DNA from: Sphingobacterium griseoflavum
Lineage (GTDB): Bacteria > Bacteroidota > Bacteroidia > Sphingobacteriales > Sphingobacteriaceae
Assembly: GCF_014653155.1 (NCBI RefSeq)
Contig: NZ_BNAF01000002.1
Location: 423,046-487,045 of the forward strand
Reading direction: 5' to 3'
Length of the DNA stretch: 64,000 bases
A model generated the notes under the pieces. The model was not told the origin of the DNA and made no database searches. It saw only the letters and a list, made by a program, of their open reading frames with translations. Positions 27,992 through 37,382 of this stretch are shown piece by piece (the first letter of the stretch is position 1; each line of letters opens with the position of its first letter). The position numbers and the translations under genes are program-made.

Positions 27992-29827
27992 ATGGCTAGA
28001 GCGCGATTGAATAGCGGTAACACGCAATCAGAAGACTTACCCAAACCCAAACTAAACAAGGAGTTACTTAAGAAAGCTTTCAAGATTTTTTCTTACCTAC
28101 GTCCTTATCGAGGGAAGTTTATCTTGGGAATGGTTTTCTTGACATTATCGAGTTTAACGATGTTGACGTTCCCCGCTTTACTGGGCGCCATGATCGATGC
28201 GGCACAAGGCAGACAAACATACCGCTGGTTGCCGGCCGACGTGCTACATATCGGTGCCATATCGATAGTTATTCTACTTTTTCAATCTATTGTTTCTTTC
28301 GGGCGTATTCGATTATTTGTCGAAATTGCAGAGAAAGCGCTATCCAACATCCGAAAAGACACCTACCATAAACTGATCACCTTACCGATTGAGTTTTTTT
28401 CCAACCGTCGTGTGGGCGAGCTTAACAGTCGCCTTTCATCCGATTTGGCGCAGATACAGGATACCCTCACCACCACCTTGGCAGAGGTGCTGCGACAGAG
28501 CATAAGTCTAGCATTCGGCGTTTGCCTTTTGGTATTCGTATCGCCAAAACTTGCACTAATGAACCTTTGTATACTGCCTATCATCGTCGTGACAGCGATG
28601 ATCTTCGGACGGTTTATACGCAACCTATCGAGACAGGCACAAGATCAACTTGCAGACTCCAACAGTATCGTGCAGGAAACGCTTTTAGGGATCAGCAATG
28701 TGAAAGCCTTCGTGAACGAGTACCATGAGACAAAACGGTATGGAAGCAAGCTGGATACCGTGGTGGCGTTAGCTGTGAAGGGCGCTACATACCGTGGTTT
28801 TTTTGCCTCCTTTATCATCTTTTGTGTTTTCGGTGCCGTCATAGCGGTCATTTGGTATGGTGCATCGTTGGTGTCTGCACAGGAAATTTCTGTGGGCGAT
28901 TTGACAACGTATATTCTTTATTCCATGTTTGTTGCCGGCTCTATGGGCAGTTTCCCTGAGCTTTATGCGAATATCCAACGTTCGTTGGGCGCTAGTGAAA
29001 GGGTGCTCGAATTATTGGACGAAGAAAAAGAAAGTATTGCTATTTCCGAACATAACAAAGAGATCAATCATACCATACGCGGGGCTCTGCAGTTTGAGCG
29101 TGTAGGGTTCGCCTATCCTTCCCGATGGGACATACCTATCCTTCGGGACGTATCATTCCATGTAAACATTGGGGAGAAGGTAGCGCTGGTAGGCCCTAGC
29201 GGCACTGGAAAATCGACGATCGCCTCGTTAATCCTCCAGTTTTACAAACCATCCATCGGCCATATCTTATATGACGGGCGAGACAGCAGCCTTTTTTCCC
29301 TGACCGATATTCGCAACCAAGTCGCCATTGTACCGCAAGACGTCCTGCTGTTCGGAGGCACCATTCGGGAAAACATCGGTTACGGAAAGCTGGAGGCTGA
29401 AGCTGAGGCCATCATCGAGGCAGCAAAACGAGCAAACGCGCATGACTTTATTATGGCCTTCCCGCAGGGTTATGATACGCTGGTGGGCGAACGGGGCGTG
29501 AAGTTGTCCGGTGGTCAGCGGCAACGTATTGCCATCGCACGCGCGCTGTTAAAAGACCCGGCAATCCTTATTTTGGATGAAGCAACGTCGGCACTCGATT
29601 CCGAATCCGAACGGCTAGTACAACTGGCGCTGGAAGAGCTCATGCGTGATCGTACGTCCATCATCATCGCACACCGATTGAGCACCATTAAAGATGCTGA
29701 TCAAATTATTGTGATTGAAAATGGTGCCGTCTCGGAAACCGGTGACCACCATACGCTTATGGCAAAAGGCAGCGGTTTATACCACCACCTGTACTCTTTG
29801 CAATCCGCACAAAGGGTCACGCGTTAA
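27992..29827 (+). CDS. ABC exporter half-transporter (ABCB/MsbA-like)
   Basis: This 611-residue inner-membrane protein fuses a six-helix exporter domain (about 40-340) to an ATPase domain (about 365-605). The ATPase shows Walker A GPSGTGKST, the Q-loop IVPQDVLLFGGT, the ABC signature LSGGQRQRIAIARAL, Walker B ILILDEATSALD and the switch histidine in IIAHRLSTI. Such half-transporters work as homodimers. The domain order and helices resemble ABCB-type exporters of lipids, drugs or peptides; the substrate cannot be named. It is followed by a YtxH-like gene after 91 bases. Confidence 0.92.
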   Translation: MARARLNSGNTQSEDLPKPKLNKELLKKAFKIFSYLRPYRGKFILGMVFLTLSSLTMLTFPALLGAMIDAAQGRQTYRWLPADVLHIGAISIVILLFQSIVSFGRIRLFVEIAEKALSNIRKDTYHKLITLPIEFFSNRRVGELNSRLSSDLAQIQDTLTTTLAEVLRQSISLAFGVCLLVFVSPKLALMNLCILPIIVVTAMIFGRFIRNLSRQAQDQLADSNSIVQETLLGISNVKAFVNEYHETKRYGSKLDTVVALAVKGATYRGFFASFIIFCVFGAVIAVIWYGASLVSAQEISVGDLTTYILYSMFVAGSMGSFPELYANIQRSLGASERVLELLDEEKESIAISEHNKEINHTIRGALQFERVGFAYPSRWDIPILRDVSFHVNIGEKVALVGPSGTGKSTIASLILQFYKPSIGHILYDGRDSSLFSLTDIRNQVAIVPQDVLLFGGTIRENIGYGKLEAEAEAIIEAAKRANAHDFIMAFPQGYDTLVGERGVKLSGGQRQRIAIARALLKDPAILILDEATSALDSESERLVQLALEELMRDRTSIIIAHRLSTIKDADQIIVIENGAVSETGDHHTLMAKGSGLYHHLYSLQSAQRVTR

Positions 29828-29918
29828 ATTCTGTTAAATGCATTTTTACTAAAACCTTTTTCAGATTCTGCTGTTTTTCTATACAAAGAAGGTTATAGAA
29901 ATTATAAAAAGATGAATC

Positions 29919-30296
29919 ATGGAAAAAAATAAGAATGGATTAGTTGCCTTTGCGCTGTTGGGATTAGCCGCCGGAACCGCTGCTTACTATTTATTGGGCA
30001 CTGAAGATGGCAAGCGCCAGTTAGACCGCGCTAACGAAGGCGTAAAAAGCTTAACAAAGTCGATCAAAGAGCTTTCTAAAAAAGAAGCAAAACGTGCCGC
30101 AAAACTAGCTAAATCAGCGAAAGCAGATTTGGAAAACTTGAAAGACAAAGCTAAAGAAGCTGGGAAGCACGCCTTAGATTCGGCATCCGACAAAGCGCAG
30201 CAATGGGCAAGCAAAGCTTCTGAAGCAGCAAATACCGCCAGCAACAAAGCTGATGATGTAATTGCGGAAGCTAAATCGGAAATCAACAAAGCTTAA
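29919..30296 (+). CDS. YtxH-like protein
   Basis: This 125-residue protein begins with a short membrane anchor (LVAFALLGLAAGTAAYYLLG) followed by a long lysine- and alanine-rich helical region with repeats of the kind AKLAKSAKADLENLKDKAKEA. This is the layout of YtxH-domain proteins, small stress-associated proteins of unknown mechanism. The helical part would lie in the cytoplasm given its positive charge. It sits between the ABC exporter and ccmB, but no function can be drawn from that. Confidence 0.7.
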   Translation: MEKNKNGLVAFALLGLAAGTAAYYLLGTEDGKRQLDRANEGVKSLTKSIKELSKKEAKRAAKLAKSAKADLENLKDKAKEAGKHALDSASDKAQQWASKASEAANTASNKADDVIAEAKSEINKA

Positions 30297-30342
30297 ATGC
30301 TAATTTTGGAATCATAAGGCGCTTTCCGATGCGAAGTATTCG

Positions 30343-30350
30343 TATCTTTG
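30343..30350 (+). promoter_or_regulatory. -7 promoter box of ccmB
   Basis: TATCTTTG matches TAnnTTTG exactly and ends 9 bases before the ccmB ATG at 30360, so the transcript would have almost no leader. It overlaps an in-frame TTG (30348) that could be mistaken for the start. Confidence 0.5.
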
Positions 30351-30359
30351 TCCGCGTCG

Positions 30360-31019
30360 ATGAACACATTCCAACAGATAAAAACTTTAGTTTATAAAGA
30401 TATTGTTCTAGAATGGCGCTCCAAATACGCCATCAACGGTATCTTATTATACGTCGTATCTACAGTATTTGTTTGCTATCAAGCATTCAAATCTGTAGAT
30501 ACGCTCGTTTGGAACGCCCTTTTTTGGATCATATTACTTTTCGCTAGCATCAATGCCATAAGTCGGAGCTTCACGCAAGAAAGTGCTTACCGCCAGCTCT
30601 ATTATTATACGTTGGTAAGTCCTGCTGCGATAATTCTGTCCAAAATCATTTACAACAGCTTGGTTATGCTGCTGTTGTCGACGATAGCTTACGCCGTTTA
30701 TTCGCTGACGTTTAAGCAGCCAGTCGGAGACCCCTTGCTATACAGCATTACCGTATTGTTAGGCAGCATGAGCTTCGCCACGGTATTTACTATGGTGTCT
30801 GGCATCAGCGCCAAAGCAGGCAACAACAGCACCTTGATGGCCGTCCTCGGCTTTCCGGTCATTATTCCCCTTTTGATCGTGCTTATCAAACTTGCACATA
30901 ATGCCCTAGTAGGCTTGGATCGCGCTATTAGTACCGGCGAAATCGTCGTCCTATTGGCAATTAATGTAATTACCATTACAATTTCTTTGTTGTTATTTCC
31001 TTACCTTTGGCGTGATTAA
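30360..31019 (+). CDS. ccmB: Haem exporter membrane subunit CcmB
   Basis: This 219-residue inner-membrane protein has about six hydrophobic segments and a CcmB-like start (FQQIKTLVYKDIVLEWRSKYAINGILLY). CcmB is the permease of the CcmABCD complex that releases haem-loaded CcmE for cytochrome c maturation. SFTQESAYRQLYYYTLVSPAAIILSK matches the cytoplasmic loop of the family. The ATG at 30360 is preferred, since an upstream in-frame TTG overlaps the promoter box. It is followed by ccmC after 15 bases. The ATPase partner CcmA is not encoded in the window. Confidence 0.88.
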   Translation: MNTFQQIKTLVYKDIVLEWRSKYAINGILLYVVSTVFVCYQAFKSVDTLVWNALFWIILLFASINAISRSFTQESAYRQLYYYTLVSPAAIILSKIIYNSLVMLLLSTIAYAVYSLTFKQPVGDPLLYSITVLLGSMSFATVFTMVSGISAKAGNNSTLMAVLGFPVIIPLLIVLIKLAHNALVGLDRAISTGEIVVLLAINVITITISLLLFPYLWRD

Positions 31020-31034
31020 TATTCAATTTAAGAC

Positions 31035-31700
31035 ATGAGAAAATCTTGGTGGAAAATATTGGGTCTCGTAATGGTGGCTTCCGCAATAGTAGGCGGGCTG
31101 TTGGGACCCGTCCCTGTTTTGCCCATTCTACACGAAACCATAAGAAACGTGTATTTTCATGTCCCCATGTGGTTTGCCATGTTGACCCTATACCTCATTT
31201 CCGTTATTTTCAGTGTAAAATACCTCAATTCCGGAAAAATCGAACACGATTTGCTGGCTGTTGAAGCGGTGAATACCGGAGTGATGTTTTGCGCCATGGG
31301 CCTATTTACCGGCATGCTCTGGGCCAATATTACCTGGGGCGAACCCTGGCCAAATGACCCTAAACTCAACGGCTCTGCTATTGCCACGCTCATGTATTTG
31401 GCCTACCTCGTCTTGCGCAATGCGTTGGAAGAAGAACAAAAAAGAGCCAAAATCGCTGCTGTGTATAATATTTTTGCTTTTCCGGTGATGATCGTCTTGT
31501 TGTACATTCTGCCCAAGATGACCGACTCCCTACATCCAGGAAGTGGCGGCAACGGTACGTTCGGCGACCTAGACATGAACAATCACATGCGTCCCGTGTT
31601 TTATACTTCCGTGATTGGTTGGATATTGATTGGTGTTTGGGTATTCACCTTGCGTTACCGACTCCGTTTGTTGGAAAACAAAAAAAATCAAATAAGCTAG
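31035..31700 (+). CDS. ccmC: CcmC-type haem-handling membrane protein
   Basis: This 221-residue protein has six predicted membrane segments and belongs to the haem-handling CcmC family, which delivers haem to CcmE. The two external haem-ligand histidines fall in RNVYFHVPMWF and DSLHPGSGG. The tryptophan-rich loop between them (MLWANITWGEPWPNDPKLNG) is a reduced form of the WGxWWxWDxRLT motif, typical of Bacteroidota members. It is 15 bases downstream of ccmB and followed by a CcmD-like gene after 53 bases. Confidence 0.9.
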   Translation: MRKSWWKILGLVMVASAIVGGLLGPVPVLPILHETIRNVYFHVPMWFAMLTLYLISVIFSVKYLNSGKIEHDLLAVEAVNTGVMFCAMGLFTGMLWANITWGEPWPNDPKLNGSAIATLMYLAYLVLRNALEEEQKRAKIAAVYNIFAFPVMIVLLYILPKMTDSLHPGSGGNGTFGDLDMNNHMRPVFYTSVIGWILIGVWVFTLRYRLRLLENKKNQIS

Positions 31701-31753
31701 TTTACATCCATCGACATATCGCTGGCTCCGTGGCCAGCTTAAACAGTATAACA

Positions 31754-31951
31754 ATGAAAAATAGTATCGCTGCCCTTTTCTTATTTTTATCAAGCAATGT
31801 ACTTTTCGCGCAAGAAGAGATCGATATGGCAACGGGGCTCCGTAGCTCCGGAAAAATATACGTGGTGGTGTTGGTCTTACTAACCATTTTCGCCGTCTTA
31901 GGACTTTCCCTATTCCTCTTAGATAGACGGATAAAAAAACTGGAAAAATAG
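31754..31951 (+). CDS. CcmD-like small membrane protein
   Basis: This 65-residue protein opens with a signal-peptide-like stretch (KNSIAALFLFLSSNVLFAQ), then a short polar part and one membrane helix (VVVLVLLTIFAVLGLSLFLLD) ending in RRIKKLEK. Size, single helix and position after ccmC match Bacteroidota CcmD-like proteins, which stabilise the CcmABC complex. Similarity is weak because the protein is small. The ATG at 31754 is chosen because the signal sequence starts there; the open frame extends upstream within ccmC. Confidence 0.65.
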   Translation: MKNSIAALFLFLSSNVLFAQEEIDMATGLRSSGKIYVVVLVLLTIFAVLGLSLFLLDRRIKKLEK

Positions 31952-31979
31952 GATCCTCGAGTAACGCTACAGCACGCCC

Positions 31980-32963
31980 ATGATCATTAATCAACATCGG
32001 AAATTTACGCCTATCAATATCGTGTTGGTATCGATCGTCGGCCTTTTGCTATGTATGGGCGTTTTTCTCCATCTCCCGGACAACATCACGCCTATTCTTT
32101 TCGAACCGGCCATTGATAACCTAATCGGTATCAAGCTAGGCCATAATCTTCGGCCCGGCGAAAATGTTTTTGTCACACTGCTCCTCACGCTTCTGCAGGC
32201 ATTTTTTCTGAACAGGATCGTCAGCCACTTTAATTTCATGGGCAAGCCGAACTTTTTAACGGCATTGATGTACATGACTTTAGTAAGCTTGTTTGCCCCT
32301 TTCTTGGTGCTGTCGCCTCCGCTCATCTGTAATTTTATTGCCATATGGATGTTGGGTAAGCTATTTAATATTTACAAGCAGCAGGATGTTAAAGGACTGA
32401 TGTTCGACCTCGGAATGATTGTGGCAGCCGGAAGCTTGATTTATTTCCCGTTCATGCTGATGATGATCCTCCTCTGGATAAGCTTGGTTATTTTCCGCCC
32501 CTTTAACTGGCGCGAATGGACCACGCCCCTATTGGGTTTCACTACTGTCTATTTTTTGCTTGGGGTCATTTACTATTGGTTGGATCGCATCCAGGAGTTT
32601 TATGCTATCTTCGAGCCCTTAGCCTATCCTTTTCCAAAAGAACTGTCCATGAATATGTACGATTACATCGTAATCGTCCCCATCATCGTAGCCTTGCTAT
32701 GCTTTCTTATCGTTTTGAAGGACCAGTTTTTCAAAAGTGTCGTACACCTGCGGAAGGCGTTTCAACTCCTGTTCTTTATGGTGCTTCTCACCTTGGGATC
32801 ATTCTACCTGAATGAGCACATCACGATTAACCATTTTCTGCTTTGTGCGCCACCAATCGCCATCTATTTGGCCTATTACTTTACCCACTCCAAATCAAAA
32901 TGGTTATATGAAAGCTTGTACATCGTGGTCATTCTAACCATTCTGTACGTTCAATTCTTCTAA
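31980..32963 (+). CDS. DUF6427 membrane protein
   Basis: This 327-residue protein has roughly nine to ten hydrophobic segments and looks like a polytopic inner-membrane protein of the Bacteroidota family DUF6427. Recognisable parts are the conserved NRIVSHFNFMGKPNFLTALMY loop and the FRPFNWREWTTPLLGF region. Family function is unknown. It follows the CcmD-like gene after 28 bases, so it may be co-transcribed with ccmBCD, but nothing in the sequence ties it to haem. Confidence 0.75.
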   Translation: MIINQHRKFTPINIVLVSIVGLLLCMGVFLHLPDNITPILFEPAIDNLIGIKLGHNLRPGENVFVTLLLTLLQAFFLNRIVSHFNFMGKPNFLTALMYMTLVSLFAPFLVLSPPLICNFIAIWMLGKLFNIYKQQDVKGLMFDLGMIVAAGSLIYFPFMLMMILLWISLVIFRPFNWREWTTPLLGFTTVYFLLGVIYYWLDRIQEFYAIFEPLAYPFPKELSMNMYDYIVIVPIIVALLCFLIVLKDQFFKSVVHLRKAFQLLFFMVLLTLGSFYLNEHITINHFLLCAPPIAIYLAYYFTHSKSKWLYESLYIVVILTILYVQFF

Positions 32964-33041
32964 AGAAAGACATAACACACTTACAACGAACCGATTAACC
33001 TTTTTTAACAAATTGAACTAACGGAATAATTAAAAATTAGA

Positions 33042-33049
33042 TAGTTTTG
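33042..33049 (+). promoter_or_regulatory. -7 promoter box of the OMP-lptC unit
   Basis: TAGTTTTG matches TAnnTTTG exactly and lies 124 bases before the ATG at 33173. The nearest upstream TTG is at 33013-33015, 26 bases away, slightly too far for a standard -33 element. Confidence 0.4.
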
Positions 33050-33172
33050 TATGAAATTTTGACAAAGCAATCACTTTAGCAACAGGTCCAAAAAAGAAAG
33101 GCCCCCGCATGGAAACGCCTAAACATGAATAATGAAAGATGGATTTGCTAGCATGCAACACACACATACCAT

Positions 33173-34495
33173 ATGCACAGAAATTTAATAGGAAGTTTTA
33201 CTAAAATAGCGTTGAAGTTGGTTTTGGGCGTCACCTTTTTTACCGCACAACATAGCTATGCGCAGCAATCCACCTCCCATTCCCCTTATTCTCAATTTGG
33301 TCTTGGACAAATGCGGGAAGACCTGCTACCCCAAACACGTGCCATGGGTGGTATTTCAGCAGGTGTTCGCTTCTTGAATGGGCTTCCTACGTTGAACATC
33401 GCTAACCCAGCTTCTTACTCTGGATTGAATAGAACCATCTTGGAAGCAGGCATGTATGGAAACTTCACGCAGCTGTCGAAAAACCAAAGTACCGACCAAA
33501 CGGCCGATTTTGCTTTTGGGCATTTGGCTATTGCGGTACCGCTTGCAAAGTATGGTGGACTAGCCTTCGGCCTCATCCCCTTCTCTGATGTGGGCTACTC
33601 CTCTGCATCGACACAGTCGCTCGATACGTTGAATTTTCAAACGTCGCTATCCGGACAGGGAGGCATCAATAAAGCTTTTGTTGGGTATGGTGTATCGCCA
33701 GTCAAAGGTTTGAGCGTTGGCGCCAACATCGGCTTTCTATTCGGCAACCTATACGACGTGACCAATGTTCGCTTCTTAAACCAAGTGGATGCCTACCAGA
33801 CAGAAAGAAGGGAGACACGCAATATTCGCGGTGCGACATTCGATTATGGTGTGCAGTATAGCAAAGCACTGGGCAGGAAATACAACCTCACTGTCGGATA
33901 CACCGGTAGTTTGAACAATCAAATTACAGCAAAGCGCGATGTCATGGTCACGATCTCGGAGAACAGCCTAGACGATGATTACATTGCACCCCCATTGGAT
34001 ACGATCAGCTCCCGGGCTTTGGGAAACGCCTCACTCAGCCTTCCTTTAAAACATAATGTCGGATTTACGCTATCAAAAGGCTATAACTGGATGATTGGTG
34101 CCGACTTTAAATATACCGACTGGTCTAAATTCGAGATGCCGCAAAATCAAACCCAATTGGGAAAAAGCTATGGCGTTGCATTGGGCGGTCAGATCAAGCC
34201 GGATCCTACTTCCGTTCGTTACTGGAACCAGGTAGATTATCGTTTGGGGTTCCGTTACAACAAGACACCTCTCGTTTACCGGAACCAGAACATTAACGAT
34301 ATGGCCGTGACCGTCGGCTTTGGTTTCCCGCTACCAGAAACCAACTTCGGACGCACGTTTTCCCAAATCAACATTTCTGCAGAATTGGGACAGCAGGGCA
34401 CGCTAAATAACAACTTGGTGCGAGAACGCTACATCAACATCAATTTTGGATTTACCATTAATGATTCTTGGTTTATCCGCCGTAGTTTAGATTAA
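33173..34495 (+). CDS. Outer-membrane beta-barrel protein upstream of lptC
   Basis: This 440-residue protein has a signal peptide ending around SYAQQS and a barrel-like body full of alternating aromatic and glycine residues, ending NDSWFIRRSLD. The start of the mature protein (SPYSQFGLGQMREDLLPQTRAMGGISAGVR) is the pattern of a Bacteroidota outer-membrane family related to fatty-acid-transporter-like (FadL/PorV-like) barrels, often next to lptC. The substrate is unknown. Its stop codon is followed one base later by the lptC start, so co-translation is likely, suggesting a link to outer-membrane assembly. Confidence 0.75.
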   Translation: MHRNLIGSFTKIALKLVLGVTFFTAQHSYAQQSTSHSPYSQFGLGQMREDLLPQTRAMGGISAGVRFLNGLPTLNIANPASYSGLNRTILEAGMYGNFTQLSKNQSTDQTADFAFGHLAIAVPLAKYGGLAFGLIPFSDVGYSSASTQSLDTLNFQTSLSGQGGINKAFVGYGVSPVKGLSVGANIGFLFGNLYDVTNVRFLNQVDAYQTERRETRNIRGATFDYGVQYSKALGRKYNLTVGYTGSLNNQITAKRDVMVTISENSLDDDYIAPPLDTISSRALGNASLSLPLKHNVGFTLSKGYNWMIGADFKYTDWSKFEMPQNQTQLGKSYGVALGGQIKPDPTSVRYWNQVDYRLGFRYNKTPLVYRNQNINDMAVTVGFGFPLPETNFGRTFSQINISAELGQQGTLNNNLVRERYININFGFTINDSWFIRRSLD

Positions 34496-34496
34496 C

Positions 34497-35099
34497 ATGT
34501 CTGTGACAAGCAGGTACATAGCCAGAAAAATTCCCCTGATACTGAGTCTCGGTTTTGGGACTGCTCTGTTTGTGGCCTGTGAAAACGACCTTCGCGACGT
34601 AGAAAAGCTCGCCAATATTCAACAGGAAGAGAATGTCAACATCTCCAAGGACGTCACCGTGACCTACAGCGACTCGGCCGTGGTCAAAGCAGAACTAACG
34701 GCTCCTGAACTGCGGGAATACCCGGACAGTGTTGGGTTATACGAATTTAAGAAGGGGACTGTTATCCGATTTTTCGATGAAAACGGCGCCGAAAGCCAAC
34801 GTGTAAAATCCGACTATGCTACACAAAGACCGAAAGAGGGTTTGACGGAATTCCGGGGCAATGTGGTCATCACCATGGCCAACGGTTCTATTATTAAAAC
34901 CGAGGAATTATTTTTCGACGAAAAGAAAAACATCTACTATAATACGGTTCCTATCGTCTTTGACCTCAAAGATGGCCGAGGCAGCTTTCAAGCCACCAGC
35001 TTCGTATCCGATACGGATTTCAAGAAAATCGACGGCCAAAATATGACGGGATACTACATCCCCAGCAACAGCCAGCAATTTCCAATGATGGGACGTTAG
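34497..35099 (+). CDS. lptC: LPS export factor LptC
   Basis: This 200-residue protein resembles LptC, the bitopic component of the LptBFGC complex that passes lipopolysaccharide to the periplasmic bridge. The hydrophobic N-terminus (IPLILSLGFGTALFVAC) is followed by an OstA-like jellyroll with features such as VKAELTAPELREYPD, KSDYATQRPKEGLTEFRGNVVI and the closing GQNMTGYYIPSN. The cysteine at VAC suggests lipoprotein processing, as in other Bacteroidota LptC. It begins one base after the OMP stop codon. The neighbouring PpiD-like foldase gene fits an envelope-assembly cluster. Confidence 0.85.
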   Translation: MSVTSRYIARKIPLILSLGFGTALFVACENDLRDVEKLANIQQEENVNISKDVTVTYSDSAVVKAELTAPELREYPDSVGLYEFKKGTVIRFFDENGAESQRVKSDYATQRPKEGLTEFRGNVVITMANGSIIKTEELFFDEKKNIYYNTVPIVFDLKDGRGSFQATSFVSDTDFKKIDGQNMTGYYIPSNSQQFPMMGR

Positions 35100-35253
35100 C
35101 GATGCGCATAACAATTATTATCAAATTAAGTTTCTCAGCATCGTAATTTTTTATATTTTTTTTCATAAAAGTTGTATCTTGCGCCTTGTTTTTAATGAAG
35201 GTCAATTAAATAACTGAAACAAGCATTTACAAAATAAACACAGTATATAGACT

Positions 35254-37362
35254 ATGGGATTAATGAGCTATTTGCGGAACCGAGCGGGGTTGGTAGTCAC
35301 CATCATTGGTTTGGCAATTGTTGCGTTTTTATTAGGGGACGCCATCAATGTGGGTACTCCTTTTTGGGTAAAGAGTCAAAATCAAGTCGGTAGTATAAAC
35401 GGAGAGTCGATCGACTATCAAGCATTCAATGCACAAGTCGAACAAACGACGGCCATGTACCAGCAGCAGATGGGCGGGGCTGCATCCCCTCAGATTCGGT
35501 CGTATGCCGTTCAACAGGTATGGAATCAATTTTTGTCACAGGAATTGCTGAAGCAGGAAATTGACCGGCTAGGCTTGACGGTGGGCAAAGACGAATTGAA
35601 CAGTTTGGTTACGGGCGCAAATCCCTCGCCGCAGATCGTGCAGGCATTCACTAACCCAGAGACTGGTGTTTTCGATAAAAACCAACTGAACACGTTCATC
35701 AGTCAAGTAAAATCTCAGGGAACGCCGGAAATGGCCCAGCAATGGGACATGCTTTTGGAGAATATCCGCAACGAACGGCTGAACCAAAAATATTCCAATC
35801 TATTGAGCAATAGCGTTTATGTCACTTCCTTGGAAGCCCAAGACGAATACAATCAGCGCAACAAGCTGGCTAATTTCAAATATTTGATGTTAGATTATTC
35901 ATCGGTAAAGGACGGTGAGATCAAATTGTCGGATTCGGACTATAAAACGTATTACGACGCCCATAAAAACAGTTTTAAGAACCCGGAAGAGACGCGTTCT
36001 ATCGAATTTGTATTGTTCGACGCAACGCCTACGGCAAATGATACAGCCGCAACTAAATCGAACATCGATCAGTTGAAAGCTGAATTGATAGCCTCCAAGA
36101 CAGACTCTCTATTTGCTGCGGTAAATTCGGATACAAAACACCCTTTTACCTACATCCGCAAGGGACAAGTAAGTCCTGTGATGGATTCTGTACTCTTTAA
36201 TGTTCCTGTTGGAACTACCGTTGGCCCTTTCCTATCCAATGGTGTTTATGAAATTGCAAAGGTGGTGGATGCTAAATTCAGTCCAGATTCTGTCACGGCA
36301 TCGCACATTCTGTTGAATGCAACAGCTGAAGGTGGTGTGGACAAGGCTACGGCAAAAGCGGATTCGATCAAAGCATTGATCCAAAAGGGCGAAAGTTTTG
36401 CTGCATTAGCTGTGCAATTCAGTGTGGATCAGCAGAGCAAAGTAAACGGAGGCGAGTTAGGCACTTTCCCTCGCGGTCAAATGGGACCGGAAATTGACGA
36501 AGCTGTATTCTCTGGCAAAGCAGGCGACGTGGTGGTGGTAAACAGCCGTTACGGCACGCATATCATCAAGATTGAGAAACAAATCGGCAATTCTAAGATT
36601 GTAAAAGCGGCCATCATCGACAAAGCGATTAGCAGCGGCAAAGCAACGACCGACGCTGCTTACACCAAAGCGAACAATTTTTTTGGTGACGCGAATGGCA
36701 AAAATTTTGCGGAAATAGCGACAAAGCAAGGTGCAAAACTGCAGAAGGTAGATCGTGCAGTCGCCATGGACAACAACTTTAATGGTGTGGAAGTACCTAG
36801 AGATCTCATACGCTGGGCTTTTGAAGCTAAGAAGGGCGAGGTATCTGATAAGATATACGATACGGAACAACATTTTATCGTAGCGCGTATTGCGGATATC
36901 CAGCCAAAAGGAACCTTATCGCTGGAAGCGGTAAAACCTCAAATTGAGGCGCAGGTAAGAAATGAAGTGAAAGCGAAAATGCTGACAGAAAAGTTGAACA
37001 ATGCCTTGAGTGGTGCTTCAACCATTGATCAGGCCGCACAAAAATTGGGTAAGTCTGCCGTTGCGGTGGAAAATATCGTGTTGGCGAATCCTGTTCTTCC
37101 TGGCGTTTCATTGGAACCGGCAGTGGTCGGTACGGCATTTGGTTTGCAACCTAACAAGCTTTCCAAATCAGTAAAGGGCATGCAAGGTGTCTACGCCGTT
37201 CAGGTCAATGGCTTTGTGAATCCGGCCGAGCTAGTGGCCAGCGATGTTGCCAACCAAAAGAAGCAGCTACAGACAGCAAGATCACAACGCGCTTGGTCTT
37301 CCATCTATCAAGCGCTTCAAAACAAAGCGGATATTGATGACAATCGCATTAGATTCTATTAA
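35254..37362 (+). CDS. PpiD-like periplasmic foldase (SurA_N and parvulin domains)
   Basis: This 702-residue protein is anchored by one N-terminal helix (GLVVTIIGLAIVAFLLGDAI) and extends into the periplasm. A SurA/PpiD N-terminal chaperone region (about 50-230; GSINGESIDYQAFNAQVEQ) is followed by a parvulin domain around residues 345-440, visible as TASHILLNA, SFAALAVQFSVDQ, GGELGTFPRGQM and SRYGTHIIKIEK. This is the PpiD layout, assisting folding of newly exported proteins. A second parvulin-like region seems degenerate. A TATCTTGC sequence near 35175, imperfectly like a -7 box, may be the promoter. A clear terminator follows. Confidence 0.9.
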   Translation: MGLMSYLRNRAGLVVTIIGLAIVAFLLGDAINVGTPFWVKSQNQVGSINGESIDYQAFNAQVEQTTAMYQQQMGGAASPQIRSYAVQQVWNQFLSQELLKQEIDRLGLTVGKDELNSLVTGANPSPQIVQAFTNPETGVFDKNQLNTFISQVKSQGTPEMAQQWDMLLENIRNERLNQKYSNLLSNSVYVTSLEAQDEYNQRNKLANFKYLMLDYSSVKDGEIKLSDSDYKTYYDAHKNSFKNPEETRSIEFVLFDATPTANDTAATKSNIDQLKAELIASKTDSLFAAVNSDTKHPFTYIRKGQVSPVMDSVLFNVPVGTTVGPFLSNGVYEIAKVVDAKFSPDSVTASHILLNATAEGGVDKATAKADSIKALIQKGESFAALAVQFSVDQQSKVNGGELGTFPRGQMGPEIDEAVFSGKAGDVVVVNSRYGTHIIKIEKQIGNSKIVKAAIIDKAISSGKATTDAAYTKANNFFGDANGKNFAEIATKQGAKLQKVDRAVAMDNNFNGVEVPRDLIRWAFEAKKGEVSDKIYDTEQHFIVARIADIQPKGTLSLEAVKPQIEAQVRNEVKAKMLTEKLNNALSGASTIDQAAQKLGKSAVAVENIVLANPVLPGVSLEPAVVGTAFGLQPNKLSKSVKGMQGVYAVQVNGFVNPAELVASDVANQKKQLQTARSQRAWSSIYQALQNKADIDDNRIRFY

Positions 37363-37382
37363 GATATAATCAGTAACTTTAT

